Source of the DNA: an uncultured Roseateles sp.
GTDB taxonomy: Bacteria; Pseudomonadota; Gammaproteobacteria; Burkholderiales; Burkholderiaceae_C
NCBI RefSeq assembly: GCF_963422335.1
Contig: NZ_OY729424.1
Coordinates: 1,922,001 to 1,986,000 of the forward strand
DNA: 64,000 nt
Direction: 5' to 3'
Of the stretch, positions 26,617 to 34,367 are shown one piece after another (positions within the stretch are counted from its first letter, which is position 1; each line of letters begins with the position of its first letter). Under the pieces are notes generated by a model. It was not told the origin of the DNA. It worked only from the letters and a program-made list of their open reading frames with translations, and searched no databases. The position numbers and the translations under genes are program-made.

Positions 26617-27096
26617 ATGAAAATCGGGGCACTGGCCGTGGCGACCGCCACGCAAATCGAGACGATCCGCTTCTACGAGCGTGAAGGACTGATCCCGGCA
26701 CCCGGACGCAGCGCGGGCAACTACCGCCTATACGACGACAGCCATGTGCAGCGGCTGGTTTTCATCAGGCGCTGCCGGGGCTTGGACATGGCGCTGGACG
26801 AGATCCGCGCGCTGCTGGGCTTCATCGACCAGCCTGGCGCCGATTGTGGCGAGGTGAACCAGGTGCTGGATGATCACATCGGCCATGTGGCGAAGCGGAT
26901 CCAGGAACTGCACGAACTGGAGACCGAACTGCGAGACCTGCGCTCACGCTGCCAGTCCACCAGCCCGGGACAGGCCTGCGCGATTTTGAGGGAACTGAAT
27001 CACCCCCAGGCCGGTGAACTGACGCCACGTCCGGCCTCGGACGTCCACACTCATGTGGGGGCCGTTCATCGACGCAAGGCCGGTGTCAATGCATGA
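26617..27096 (+). CDS. cadR: Cd(II)/Pb(II)-responsive MerR family regulator (CadR/PbrR)
   Basis: A 159-residue MerR protein: winged helix (residues 1-70, MKIGALAVATATQIETIRFYEREGL), long dimerisation helix, then the metal loop. Three cysteines, C77 (DCGEV), C112 (RCQS) and C121 (ACAIL), are placed as in CadR/PbrR proteins; the 35 and 9 residue spacing is closest, as I recall, to PbrR691, whereas CadR has 35 and 7. It should bind the dyad in the intergenic region and activate the divergent ATPase operon on metal binding. The C-terminal tail has extra His residues (DVHTHVGAVHRR). Confidence 0.9.
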   Translation: MKIGALAVATATQIETIRFYEREGLIPAPGRSAGNYRLYDDSHVQRLVFIRRCRGLDMALDEIRALLGFIDQPGADCGEVNQVLDDHIGHVAKRIQELHELETELRDLRSRCQSTSPGQACAILRELNHPQAGELTPRPASDVHTHVGAVHRRKAGVNA

Positions 27097-27121
27097 CCCG
27101 GCCTGGGCCCGGTCGTCGAAC

Positions 27122-27217
27122 TCAGTTGCGCTCGGCATCATTGCGAGCGACATAGGCCTTCAGTGACTTGCTGCTGAAGCCTGCAGTAGCAATGGCCATC
27201 AGGTCCACTGCGCGGTG
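27122..27217 (-). pseudogene. remnant of a czcE-like gene (C-terminal 31 codons)
   Basis: On the minus strand a short frame ending in TGA at 27122 reads HRAVDLMAIATAGF, then KAYVARNDAERN. This aligns residue for residue with the end of the CzcE-like protein at 3815-4162 (HRAVDLQKIAPAGF ... VYVSRNDAERS). Upstream of 27217 the similarity disappears and no signal peptide or start is found, so it is a truncated relic. It lies between the MerR regulator and the MFS gene. Confidence 0.6.
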
Positions 27218-27384
27218 AGCGCGGTAAGCGCAGAGATCACGGAGTTCCTGCCGGCCAAGGCTGCTGCACGACTGCAGTTCCTGCTGGCGGCCACCTGAGA
27301 TGGCGTGACGATTTCAGGCCCTGACGGTCGGCCTCGCTGCGCCAGGTGTGCGGCGGCTAGCTCGGCAGGTCATACCTTCTCGCG

Positions 27385-28563
27385 CTAGCCGGCAGGCTGC
27401 CAGGCCAACGCCGCCAGGGCGACCACGCATAGCAGCGCCCCTGAGTAGAAGGTCATTGATGCTCCGAAGCTGTCCCAAAGCAGGCCTGCGACCACGCTGG
27501 CCAACAGCATCGCCATGCCGCTCACCAGATTGAAAACCCCGTAGGCCGTGCCGCGAAGATCGGCGGGGGCGACCTCGGCCACCATGGTCGCGAGCAGCCC
27601 CTGAGTGATGCCCATGTGCACGCCCCACAGCGCCACACCGGCCAACACAACGGACCAGTGATCGTTGATGGCCAGCACAAGATCGGCCGCGATCAACACG
27701 AGGAGCCCCAAGGCCAGGAGCTTGCGGTGGCTCATGCGGTCCGACAGCTTGCCAAAGGGATAGGCCGAGGTCGCATAGACCAGGTTCATCGCCACCATTA
27801 CCAGCGGCACCAGCGCAAGCGGAATGCCACCTTGCTGGGCGCGCAAGACCAGGAAGGCCTCACTGAAACGCGCCAGGGTGAAGAAGGCACCGACACCCAC
27901 CACCCACCAGTAGGCCGCCGGGAGGCGGCCCAGATTCTCTCGCCGGATCGGATTCACGCCCTTGCCGGCCTGAGGACGCTCAGGCTCCCTCAGGCCGAAT
28001 CCCAGCAGCGCGACGGCCATCAGGCCTGGGATGACGGCGACCCAGAACACGGCGCGAAAGTCATTGGCCCACAGCAGCATCAGGGCCACCGCCAGCAGCG
28101 GACCGAGAAAGGCACCCACCGTGTCGAGCGACTGGCGCAAGCCGAAGGCGGCACCGCGGATATGGACAGGCGCGAGGTCGGCCACCAAGGCATCGCGCGG
28201 CGCGCCACGCACGCCTTTGCCCACCCGGTCCAGCAGACGTGCGGTCAGCACCATGCCGGCGCTCGGCGCCATCGCAAACAAGGGCTTGGTCAAGGCCCCC
28301 AGGGCATAGCCGAACAGGGCCAGCCCCTTGCGTCGGCCCAGGTAGTCGCTCAAAGCGCCAGAGAAGACCTTGACGATCAAGGCCGTCGCCTCGGCCAAAC
28401 CTTCGATCAGGCCGACCGCAAAGGCACTGGCTCCCAGCGTCGTGACCATGAACAACGGCAGAAGGCTGTGGATCATCTCGGAAGAGATGTCCATCAGCAT
28501 GCTGACGAAACCGAGGATCCAGATTCCCTTGGGAATTTGCTTCAGGGCACTTGGACGAGTCAT
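27385..28563 (-). CDS. MFS transporter
   Basis: A 392-residue major facilitator with twelve predicted helices. The loop 2-3 signature is recognisable (SGALSDYLGRRKGLALFGY), as is a second half beginning near residue 205 (RLPAAYWWVVGVG). The ATG at 28563 is chosen because the conserved N terminus (MTRPSALKQIPKGIWILGFV) starts there; the upstream extension overlaps the YnfA-like gene region and is not protein-like. Substrate cannot be told from sequence; neighbouring metal genes make a metal or metal-complex exporter possible. It lies 26 bases after the YnfA-like gene and is probably co-transcribed with it. Confidence 0.82.
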   Translation of the reverse strand: MTRPSALKQIPKGIWILGFVSMLMDISSEMIHSLLPLFMVTTLGASAFAVGLIEGLAEATALIVKVFSGALSDYLGRRKGLALFGYALGALTKPLFAMAPSAGMVLTARLLDRVGKGVRGAPRDALVADLAPVHIRGAAFGLRQSLDTVGAFLGPLLAVALMLLWANDFRAVFWVAVIPGLMAVALLGFGLREPERPQAGKGVNPIRRENLGRLPAAYWWVVGVGAFFTLARFSEAFLVLRAQQGGIPLALVPLVMVAMNLVYATSAYPFGKLSDRMSHRKLLALGLLVLIAADLVLAINDHWSVVLAGVALWGVHMGITQGLLATMVAEVAPADLRGTAYGVFNLVSGMAMLLASVVAGLLWDSFGASMTFYSGALLCVVALAALAWQPAG

Positions 28564-28589
28564 GGGCCGCACTTTAAGAATGGACGGGG

Positions 28590-28991
28590 TCAGCTTGTGC
28601 CCTTGGGGCCGGACATGATGACAGCCATCCCAAACAAGCAGATACCGACACCCGCCCAATCAGTCACTGTCGGGGTGATCCCGTCCACCAGCCAGAGCCA
28701 CAGCACAGCGACGCCGATGTAGACGCCACCGTAGGCCGCATAGACCCGGCCTGCCGCCGTCGGATGCAAGCTCAGCAACCAGGCGAACAACACCAGGCTG
28801 CCGGCAGCAGGCACGAGCAGCCAAGCTGATTTGCCCTGCTTGAGCCAGAGGTAAGGCAGATAAGCGGAAATCGCTTGCCCCAAGTGCGGAAGTAGCGAGT
28901 ACAGCCGCCACGAACGCGGCTCCCGGCTTCTCTTGCAATGCTGCCGATCCTGGGGGCAGGTCCTGAACGATTCTGGACTGTTCGTCATCAA
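28590..28991 (-). CDS. YnfA family (UPF0060) small membrane protein with an aberrant N terminus
   Basis: From YLPYLWLKQGKSAWLLVPA onward (codon at 28862 to the stop at 28590, about 90 residues) this matches YnfA/UPF0060, including HPTAAGRVYAAYGGVYI and the final helix. YnfA proteins are about 108 residues with the first helix beginning at the start codon. Here the first helix is replaced by an unrelated polar stretch of about 40 residues, and the only in-frame starts (28991 TTG, 28988 ATG) have no ribosome binding site. The 5' end may have been lost or frameshifted. Function in the family: small multidrug-like efflux, unproven. Confidence 0.6.
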   Translation of the reverse strand: MMTNSPESFRTCPQDRQHCKRSREPRSWRLYSLLPHLGQAISAYLPYLWLKQGKSAWLLVPAAGSLVLFAWLLSLHPTAAGRVYAAYGGVYIGVAVLWLWLVDGITPTVTDWAGVGICLFGMAVIMSGPKGTS

Positions 28992-29102
28992 CTACGGCCC
29001 GACAGCGACATCGGCAAAGGTCGGCTGGTTCAGGAAGCGGCCCCTGACCTCCTGAGCGATCTGTTTTTCCCGCAGGCCATCGGGTTCAAGCTGTCTGCTG
29101 CC

Positions 29103-30974
29103 TCATTTCAGTTGCTTTCTACCCTTCACAATGCGGTGAGCATCCAGCCAAGCCGCCACCCAGTGCCGATACGTCCAATTGATGTTGGCGGTCTTGCAGA
29201 GGCGGACTGTGGTTAGAGGGAGTCCCGATGCCGCGAGCTGAACTGCGGCCGTGGCTAACCGCCGATCGCGCCACATGCTTTCGGTTTCGATACAGGCCAC
29301 GAGTGCGTCGTAGGTGAATGGCAAGCGGTGTCGATTGCGAATCATCATGGTCTGGATGCCAAGGATGCGCAGGATCCGATAGGCGCTGAGGCGTTCTGTC
29401 GCACCTTGCTCAACCTCTACGGACTGCAGATTGAAGACCAGCGTGCTCAGATTCAGATCCCTCATGGGCCAGTCCACCCGTGCGCTGCTGGTTGGCTTTC
29501 GCACCGCCGCCGGTTCGAAGTTGCTCTGGTCCGTGATCCAGGCTCGATCGTTCCGGTAGAGCCAGATGTATGCGGCGGGGGCAATGCGGCGGGCTGCGGT
29601 GATGGAGTCAGCGCCGCGGACGGCTGCCTGCCATTCGTCCTTGGCCTTGCGCTCGTTGGTTTGATGAATGCTCGCCTGCCGCCTCGCTTGGGCTTCTGCG
29701 TTGGATCGCAAGATGCGGCACACCGTTGCCATCGATACATCGCTGTTGCCCGCAACCTCAGCAAGAGGCCGGCCGGCCACCAAGTCATCGACGATCTGGC
29801 CTTCGACCATGCGTGTGGTCTTGTGATTTCGTGGCGTGACCTGCATCCCGCACTCGCGCCTATAGGCAACTACTGTGGCCGTGTTGACTCCCAGGGCGGC
29901 AGCCGCAGCGCGACAGGACAACGAAGAATCTAAGAGTTCAGGTCCAGCGGGGCGGGCTCGTTGCGTTGGGCTCTGCAGCCGCGCCGGAAGAATGGGGGTA
30001 TGGGCTCCATCGGCTTCAAGTGCACCACGCCAGGCCGAAATCGACCCAAATAGGTGTCCGATCAGCATCAGATGAGCAATCGGATGAACAGCTCTGTCTG
30101 GCTTGTTGAAGATGGTGTGCAGCCAGCCCAGCGGTTTCGCCTGCGTTTGAATGAGGCGGTTGCGATGCGCAAAGCCCTCGAAGTCCCGGTAGTGTTCGCG
30201 GACGGCCTGCGCGACCTTGGAAATGCGGACGCGGCCCGTCGAACAGCCATAGCCCAGTTTCAGGGCGCGCCTTCGATACGTTGTGGTCAGGACGTCCCGG
30301 TGAAGCGCGGGCAGGTTGGATTGCAGCAACTCGGCCGACAACTTGCTGAACGCCCAGTCGAGCGATCCTTCGGCGCATGGGATGCAGTTGATGACAGGAG
30401 GATGTGACGGCGGCTGACGCGACTCGAAAGGGTTGCTTGGCCTTGTCGCTGGCATGAGTTCTACCAGAGCAATGCCGTGGGTCGGGCAACACGCAACGCC
30501 CGGCAGAAGCCAACTTCGTCGCCAATGGGGTTCGCCGAGGCGGACCGCGTCGGTACGAATGCAGAGCGGGCAATAGCGAAGGGAGGTGGCTGCGCCGAAT
30601 CTGTTGGCCAATCGCCCCATCAGGGCTTTCTGTGCACCCCCTGCATTGCTTGCGCTGAGCATGTTCTCGCAAACGATGCGATCCCGCTCCGGCGTCAAGA
30701 AGGGGCGGTGGTAGGGGTATAAGGTGGCACGGTCTATCCAACTGTTTGGGGCCGACAGAGGCGATGCGGGACCGAGTACGGTTTGAAGATGCCCCAGCCC
30801 GGTGGGCAGGTCCACACACAGCGTGCGATAGCTTCCGCCGAGAAACATGTTCACGGCAGCCCTTGTCGGAGCAAAGGAGTTGCGGCGGAACATGCGGCCA
30901 AGCCACGAGTACAAGATCTCGTCGTCCCGTAGCGACAAGACGGTACCGATGGTCAATGCTGAGGCTCCAGCCAC
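29103..30974 (-). CDS. TnsD-type TniQ family target-selection protein
   Basis: About 623 residues. The N-terminal TniQ domain (LRDDEILYSWLGRMFRRNS) is followed by a zinc-binding region, CPLCIRTD ... WRRSWLLPGVACCPTH, and a long C-terminal TnsD part with two HTH-like segments and the motif IWLYRNDRAW. Proteins of this size bind a specific chromosomal site and recruit TnsC. The start is not ATG: GTG at 30974 has GAGGAA 9 bases upstream, while TTG at 30983 touches that site. It is divergent from the TniQ at 31094. The target site cannot be deduced here. Confidence 0.82.
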   Translation of the reverse strand: MAGASALTIGTVLSLRDDEILYSWLGRMFRRNSFAPTRAAVNMFLGGSYRTLCVDLPTGLGHLQTVLGPASPLSAPNSWIDRATLYPYHRPFLTPERDRIVCENMLSASNAGGAQKALMGRLANRFGAATSLRYCPLCIRTDAVRLGEPHWRRSWLLPGVACCPTHGIALVELMPATRPSNPFESRQPPSHPPVINCIPCAEGSLDWAFSKLSAELLQSNLPALHRDVLTTTYRRRALKLGYGCSTGRVRISKVAQAVREHYRDFEGFAHRNRLIQTQAKPLGWLHTIFNKPDRAVHPIAHLMLIGHLFGSISAWRGALEADGAHTPILPARLQSPTQRARPAGPELLDSSLSCRAAAAALGVNTATVVAYRRECGMQVTPRNHKTTRMVEGQIVDDLVAGRPLAEVAGNSDVSMATVCRILRSNAEAQARRQASIHQTNERKAKDEWQAAVRGADSITAARRIAPAAYIWLYRNDRAWITDQSNFEPAAVRKPTSSARVDWPMRDLNLSTLVFNLQSVEVEQGATERLSAYRILRILGIQTMMIRNRHRLPFTYDALVACIETESMWRDRRLATAAVQLAASGLPLTTVRLCKTANINWTYRHWVAAWLDAHRIVKGRKQLK

Positions 30975-31093
30975 AGATTCCAATTCCTCGCCTCCCGAGA
31001 TTGCCGGCCTTCAGATTTCTTGCCAGAGAAATATCTGAAAATCCGAGGCGAACATTTTAATGAAGATGATCGAGGAAATTGGTTTTGATAAAT

Positions 31094-32857
31094 ATGACGC
31101 CGACCCTCCCATTCATCCCTAAGGTGAACGATGACGAGCTGCTCGGCTCTTGGTTCTCCAGAATTGCTTCAGCAAACCAAGCTGCGACCTGGAGCTGGGT
31201 GCTAAATCAATGCGGCTATGGGGGAAAGGACCAGCCGCCGCTTGATATCGCTGGACATGATGGCCGGTATGAATTGCTTCTTGCGGCATTGGGAAAGTCG
31301 TACCCGCAATCCACGCTCAAAATGACGACGCTCCCGTTTTGGTTATTCTTTGAGGCGTCTCAAAGCGAGCTTGCCTATGACGGTGAAGTCAAAATTCCCG
31401 CGCGAGATGTGGCAGGACGAGGCTCGCCTTCTCAGGCTCGGGTTCATGGAAAGCTGAAACGACTGAAATACTGTCCGTGCTGCTTGAAGGACCAGCTCGA
31501 GAGCGGCATAGAAGCCTATTGGCGAAGGTCCCATCAACTACCGACATCGGTAGTCTGTATCGAGCACAAGGTGCCCCTAAGGGCGTCTTGCTTCTCGTGC
31601 GGGAAGATTCATGAGCTTCGAAAACAGAAGATCATGAAAATGCCCGAGCTTTCATGCAGTTGCGGCGCAGACTTGACCAAGCCACCCGCTTCCGGTCCAG
31701 AGATAGGTAAACGATTTCATGCATTGTCAGCGTTGGCGTTCCAGGCGCTTGGAGCCGATCTGCCAACCTGGAACCGTGGGGATGTGGTTTCCGTCGCCCA
31801 GGCAGTCATCAATCAAGAATGGGGAGGAAGTCTCGTAAAAGCCTTTGACGCCATGGAGGCTCGGTTTGGACTTCAACGCTATTCAAACTACGGATTGAAG
31901 CTATCTAATCCAGAACTTGACCTCGCAGTTCCGCCGCTGATTTTGCAGAATGTTCCTACCCAATGGAGTGCATTGACATTTGCTGCTTTGTTTGTGACTG
32001 CGGGCATTGGATTCCCGGACTTGCGTCAAAAATTGACGGAGCAGTCGTCTGTTCTTGGTCAGAAGCGAAGCCAGCCGAGACGGAGGTTCTTCAGCACTGG
32101 CGCGCTGGGCCTTTCAGCTGTGCCTGCCGCCAAGAATGCACTTGCATCGAAATTTCAGCAGACTGGCAGATTTGCCAGTCTACAGAGGATGAAAACGCCG
32201 TTCTGGCTGGTCTACTTTAATGACAGACCTTGGCTTCGCGAGCTCGTTGGGATTGAACTTGATAAGTTGCGTGTCTCATGCGCCGAGTCAGACCGCCAAA
32301 CCATCATTGACGCCATAGCTGGTGGTCGCCCAAGGCACGAAATGCTGCATTCGCCGGCGAGCGCCAGGGCCAGGGCGCGCGACGCGCAATGGTTCGAGTC
32401 TGCGGTGCCGCAAGCACCGACAAGGGAGGGGCGGGCAGCTCCGCTCATGGGCGTCCAGCAACTCAAGGATGGGTTGCTGCGGGTGTTGGCGTCACAGCAT
32501 CGACCATCGCGCATCTTGGTACAAGAGCTGGCGCTGGTCTGCGGGACGACCGCGCATATCGTAAAGAAGAGCATTGCCGCACATCCTGAGTTCACTGCGG
32601 AACTTGAGCGGGTGAACAGAAACTATCCAGCTGAGCGAATCCGCATGAAGCTCAGGCAATTGGTCGTCGAGCAGCGCAGAGTCGGCCTGACAATCTTGCT
32701 CCGAGAAATCGCTTTGAATGTCCCGCACGCTCGAAACTACCAGCTTGGACTAGAGATTTTGAAGGAACGTGAAGACTGGGCCGCTCTGGTGCAAGTCTCC
32801 GACTTCACTCCATCTGACCACAGTAAAAGCCGAGGTGAAGGTGGAGAGCCCTCTTGA
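31094..32857 (+). CDS. tniQ: TniQ family transposition protein, second target-selector of the Tn7-like module
   Basis: A 587-residue TniQ protein: N-terminal VNDDELLGSWFSRIASANQ, zinc knuckle CPCCLKDQ ... WRRSHQLPTSVVCIEH, and a C-terminal region with YFNDRPWLREL, a shortened counterpart of the WLYRNDRAW motif in the TnsD proteins of this window. GC content appears lower than in the metal genes. The ATG at 31094 is 15 bases past GAGGAAA; a TTG at 31085 fits that site better. The gene converges with tnsC, 11 bases apart, so it is not in the tnsABC operon. Confidence 0.8.
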   Translation: MTPTLPFIPKVNDDELLGSWFSRIASANQAATWSWVLNQCGYGGKDQPPLDIAGHDGRYELLLAALGKSYPQSTLKMTTLPFWLFFEASQSELAYDGEVKIPARDVAGRGSPSQARVHGKLKRLKYCPCCLKDQLESGIEAYWRRSHQLPTSVVCIEHKVPLRASCFSCGKIHELRKQKIMKMPELSCSCGADLTKPPASGPEIGKRFHALSALAFQALGADLPTWNRGDVVSVAQAVINQEWGGSLVKAFDAMEARFGLQRYSNYGLKLSNPELDLAVPPLILQNVPTQWSALTFAALFVTAGIGFPDLRQKLTEQSSVLGQKRSQPRRRFFSTGALGLSAVPAAKNALASKFQQTGRFASLQRMKTPFWLVYFNDRPWLRELVGIELDKLRVSCAESDRQTIIDAIAGGRPRHEMLHSPASARARARDAQWFESAVPQAPTREGRAAPLMGVQQLKDGLLRVLASQHRPSRILVQELALVCGTTAHIVKKSIAAHPEFTAELERVNRNYPAERIRMKLRQLVVEQRRVGLTILLREIALNVPHARNYQLGLEILKEREDWAALVQVSDFTPSDHSKSRGEGGEPS

Positions 32858-32868
32858 TTTGGGGGCAT

Positions 32869-34362
32869 TCATGCCAGGTCCGCATCCACCGGCCGCATTG
32901 GCAGTGGCGAGGTTGCAGAGTCGGGCGCCTGCTGTTTCTTGGTTGAGCGAGGGCTCGCGGCTTTCTTGGGCTTGACGGGCTTTGCCGTTGCTGAAATTTC
33001 GTCAAACTCGCCAGCGTCGCGTATGGCTTTGTCGGCTTCCTGTGCGGAATTGTCCGAATCTTCCTCTCGGTCCGTCGGATTCAATGGCGCGGTCGCAGGC
33101 ATGTCGTAGACCGCATGCGGCATGAATGCTGCAATCAACGCTCGGCTTTCGGCGTCACAAATCAAATCTTCGAATGCTTCCAGTTCCGACGGCCGGCCGC
33201 GGGCCAGGGCGTCGATTGCTGGCTTCAAGGCCGCGAAGCTGGTATTCAAGACCATTTCAAAACTCACTTCGTCAACGCTCGATTCTTCTGTTATCGCGTA
33301 CTCCTGAGCGAGCTTGTAAGCATTGATGGCGAACGCCGTATTTCCACCAGATGCTCTGTGCCAAGCGGCGCTGATTTCTGGTGTTAGTGGGGGTTTGTGT
33401 TCGGTGTAGCAGAACGGCCAAACAGCTTCGGAAAAGTGTTTCCACTCGTTACTACCTGCTGCCATCAGAGGGAAGTAGGTCGTATTCCCCATCAGCTTTC
33501 GAGTAATCGCAAGCTTGGCTGCGAGCAGCTTCTGTATCGCGGGTGTGCAGAGGGTCACAACAGAAATCCCGTAGTCTTCAATCATTTGGACGAACATGTT
33601 GAAGACGATTACGCATTGCTCTGTCTTGGCGATCTTCAGATTCTGAAACTCATCGACGATCAGCAGCCCGAGCGAAATGCTGGTGGCAACCTTTCCCATC
33701 AAGAGCGTCATGTTCGCCACGGTCCTGGCTGCATAGGCCTGTTTGAGGTAGTTCGTGTTGAGCAGCTTATCAACGGCTTGAAAGAAATTCAGGCAGAAAG
33801 CTTTCAGCGTGCCGTCCGGGGGGATTGATATCTTTAGATATACGACTTGGGCTCGACCAAGCTCTTCGCCCTGGTATTCCTTGTGGCGAATGACCTGTGC
33901 CAATCGAAGCAGGAATGCGTCAATGAAGGTCGTTTTTCCCGTGCCAGTGGATGAAATGAACATGTGACCGGATGCGGTCGACTTCCAGTCGAATGGAAGT
34001 TTCAAGTCGTCGCCGAGCTTTCTGTTGGCGATAGCAATGCAGCGAATCTCTTCAGTTTTGTCTGCCGCATTGCGGGCTATATAGGTGTTGCGCAGCAGGG
34101 TGTGGAGTTGAATCGAGGCACGCTTGTACTCCGGCGTCGCAACAATAATGTCCCGCAAGTTGCTCACAGCCTGATAGCGGGTCCATTCATCTTGCTTTCG
34201 CATTGCTGCATCTGGCTTGGGCGGAAAGTGCTCCAGCGCATTGGTGAGCTGCGCAAAGGAGCTGAGCGGCGGCAAAGCTTCAATCAGCGGGTTGCCGCGA
34301 TATGCTGGGACCTTTGAAGGCGTGTATTCGGCATCCACAATGTGCGTCTTGCGCAGTAGCAT
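32869..34362 (-). CDS. tnsC: TnsC-like AAA+ ATPase of a Tn7-like transposon
   Basis: A 497-residue AAA+ regulator with Walker A SSTGTGKTT (residues 137-145) and Walker B LGLLIVDEFQNL (233-244). The N terminus is TnsB/TnsA-interacting in the family; the C-terminal 90 residues are low-complexity, acidic then Lys/Pro/Ser-rich, which may be a tether to a TniQ partner. It would polymerise on target DNA marked by TniQ/TnsD and activate TnsAB. It starts 5 bases after the tnsB stop. Confidence 0.9.
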   Translation of the reverse strand: MLLRKTHIVDAEYTPSKVPAYRGNPLIEALPPLSSFAQLTNALEHFPPKPDAAMRKQDEWTRYQAVSNLRDIIVATPEYKRASIQLHTLLRNTYIARNAADKTEEIRCIAIANRKLGDDLKLPFDWKSTASGHMFISSTGTGKTTFIDAFLLRLAQVIRHKEYQGEELGRAQVVYLKISIPPDGTLKAFCLNFFQAVDKLLNTNYLKQAYAARTVANMTLLMGKVATSISLGLLIVDEFQNLKIAKTEQCVIVFNMFVQMIEDYGISVVTLCTPAIQKLLAAKLAITRKLMGNTTYFPLMAAGSNEWKHFSEAVWPFCYTEHKPPLTPEISAAWHRASGGNTAFAINAYKLAQEYAITEESSVDEVSFEMVLNTSFAALKPAIDALARGRPSELEAFEDLICDAESRALIAAFMPHAVYDMPATAPLNPTDREEDSDNSAQEADKAIRDAGEFDEISATAKPVKPKKAASPRSTKKQQAPDSATSPLPMRPVDADLA

Positions 34363-34367
34363 TCTTA

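Noticed and set aside
28938..29216. 92-codon plus-strand frame beside the YnfA-like gene
   Set aside because: It overlaps the end of the tnsD-type gene, has no family resemblance and no ribosome binding site.
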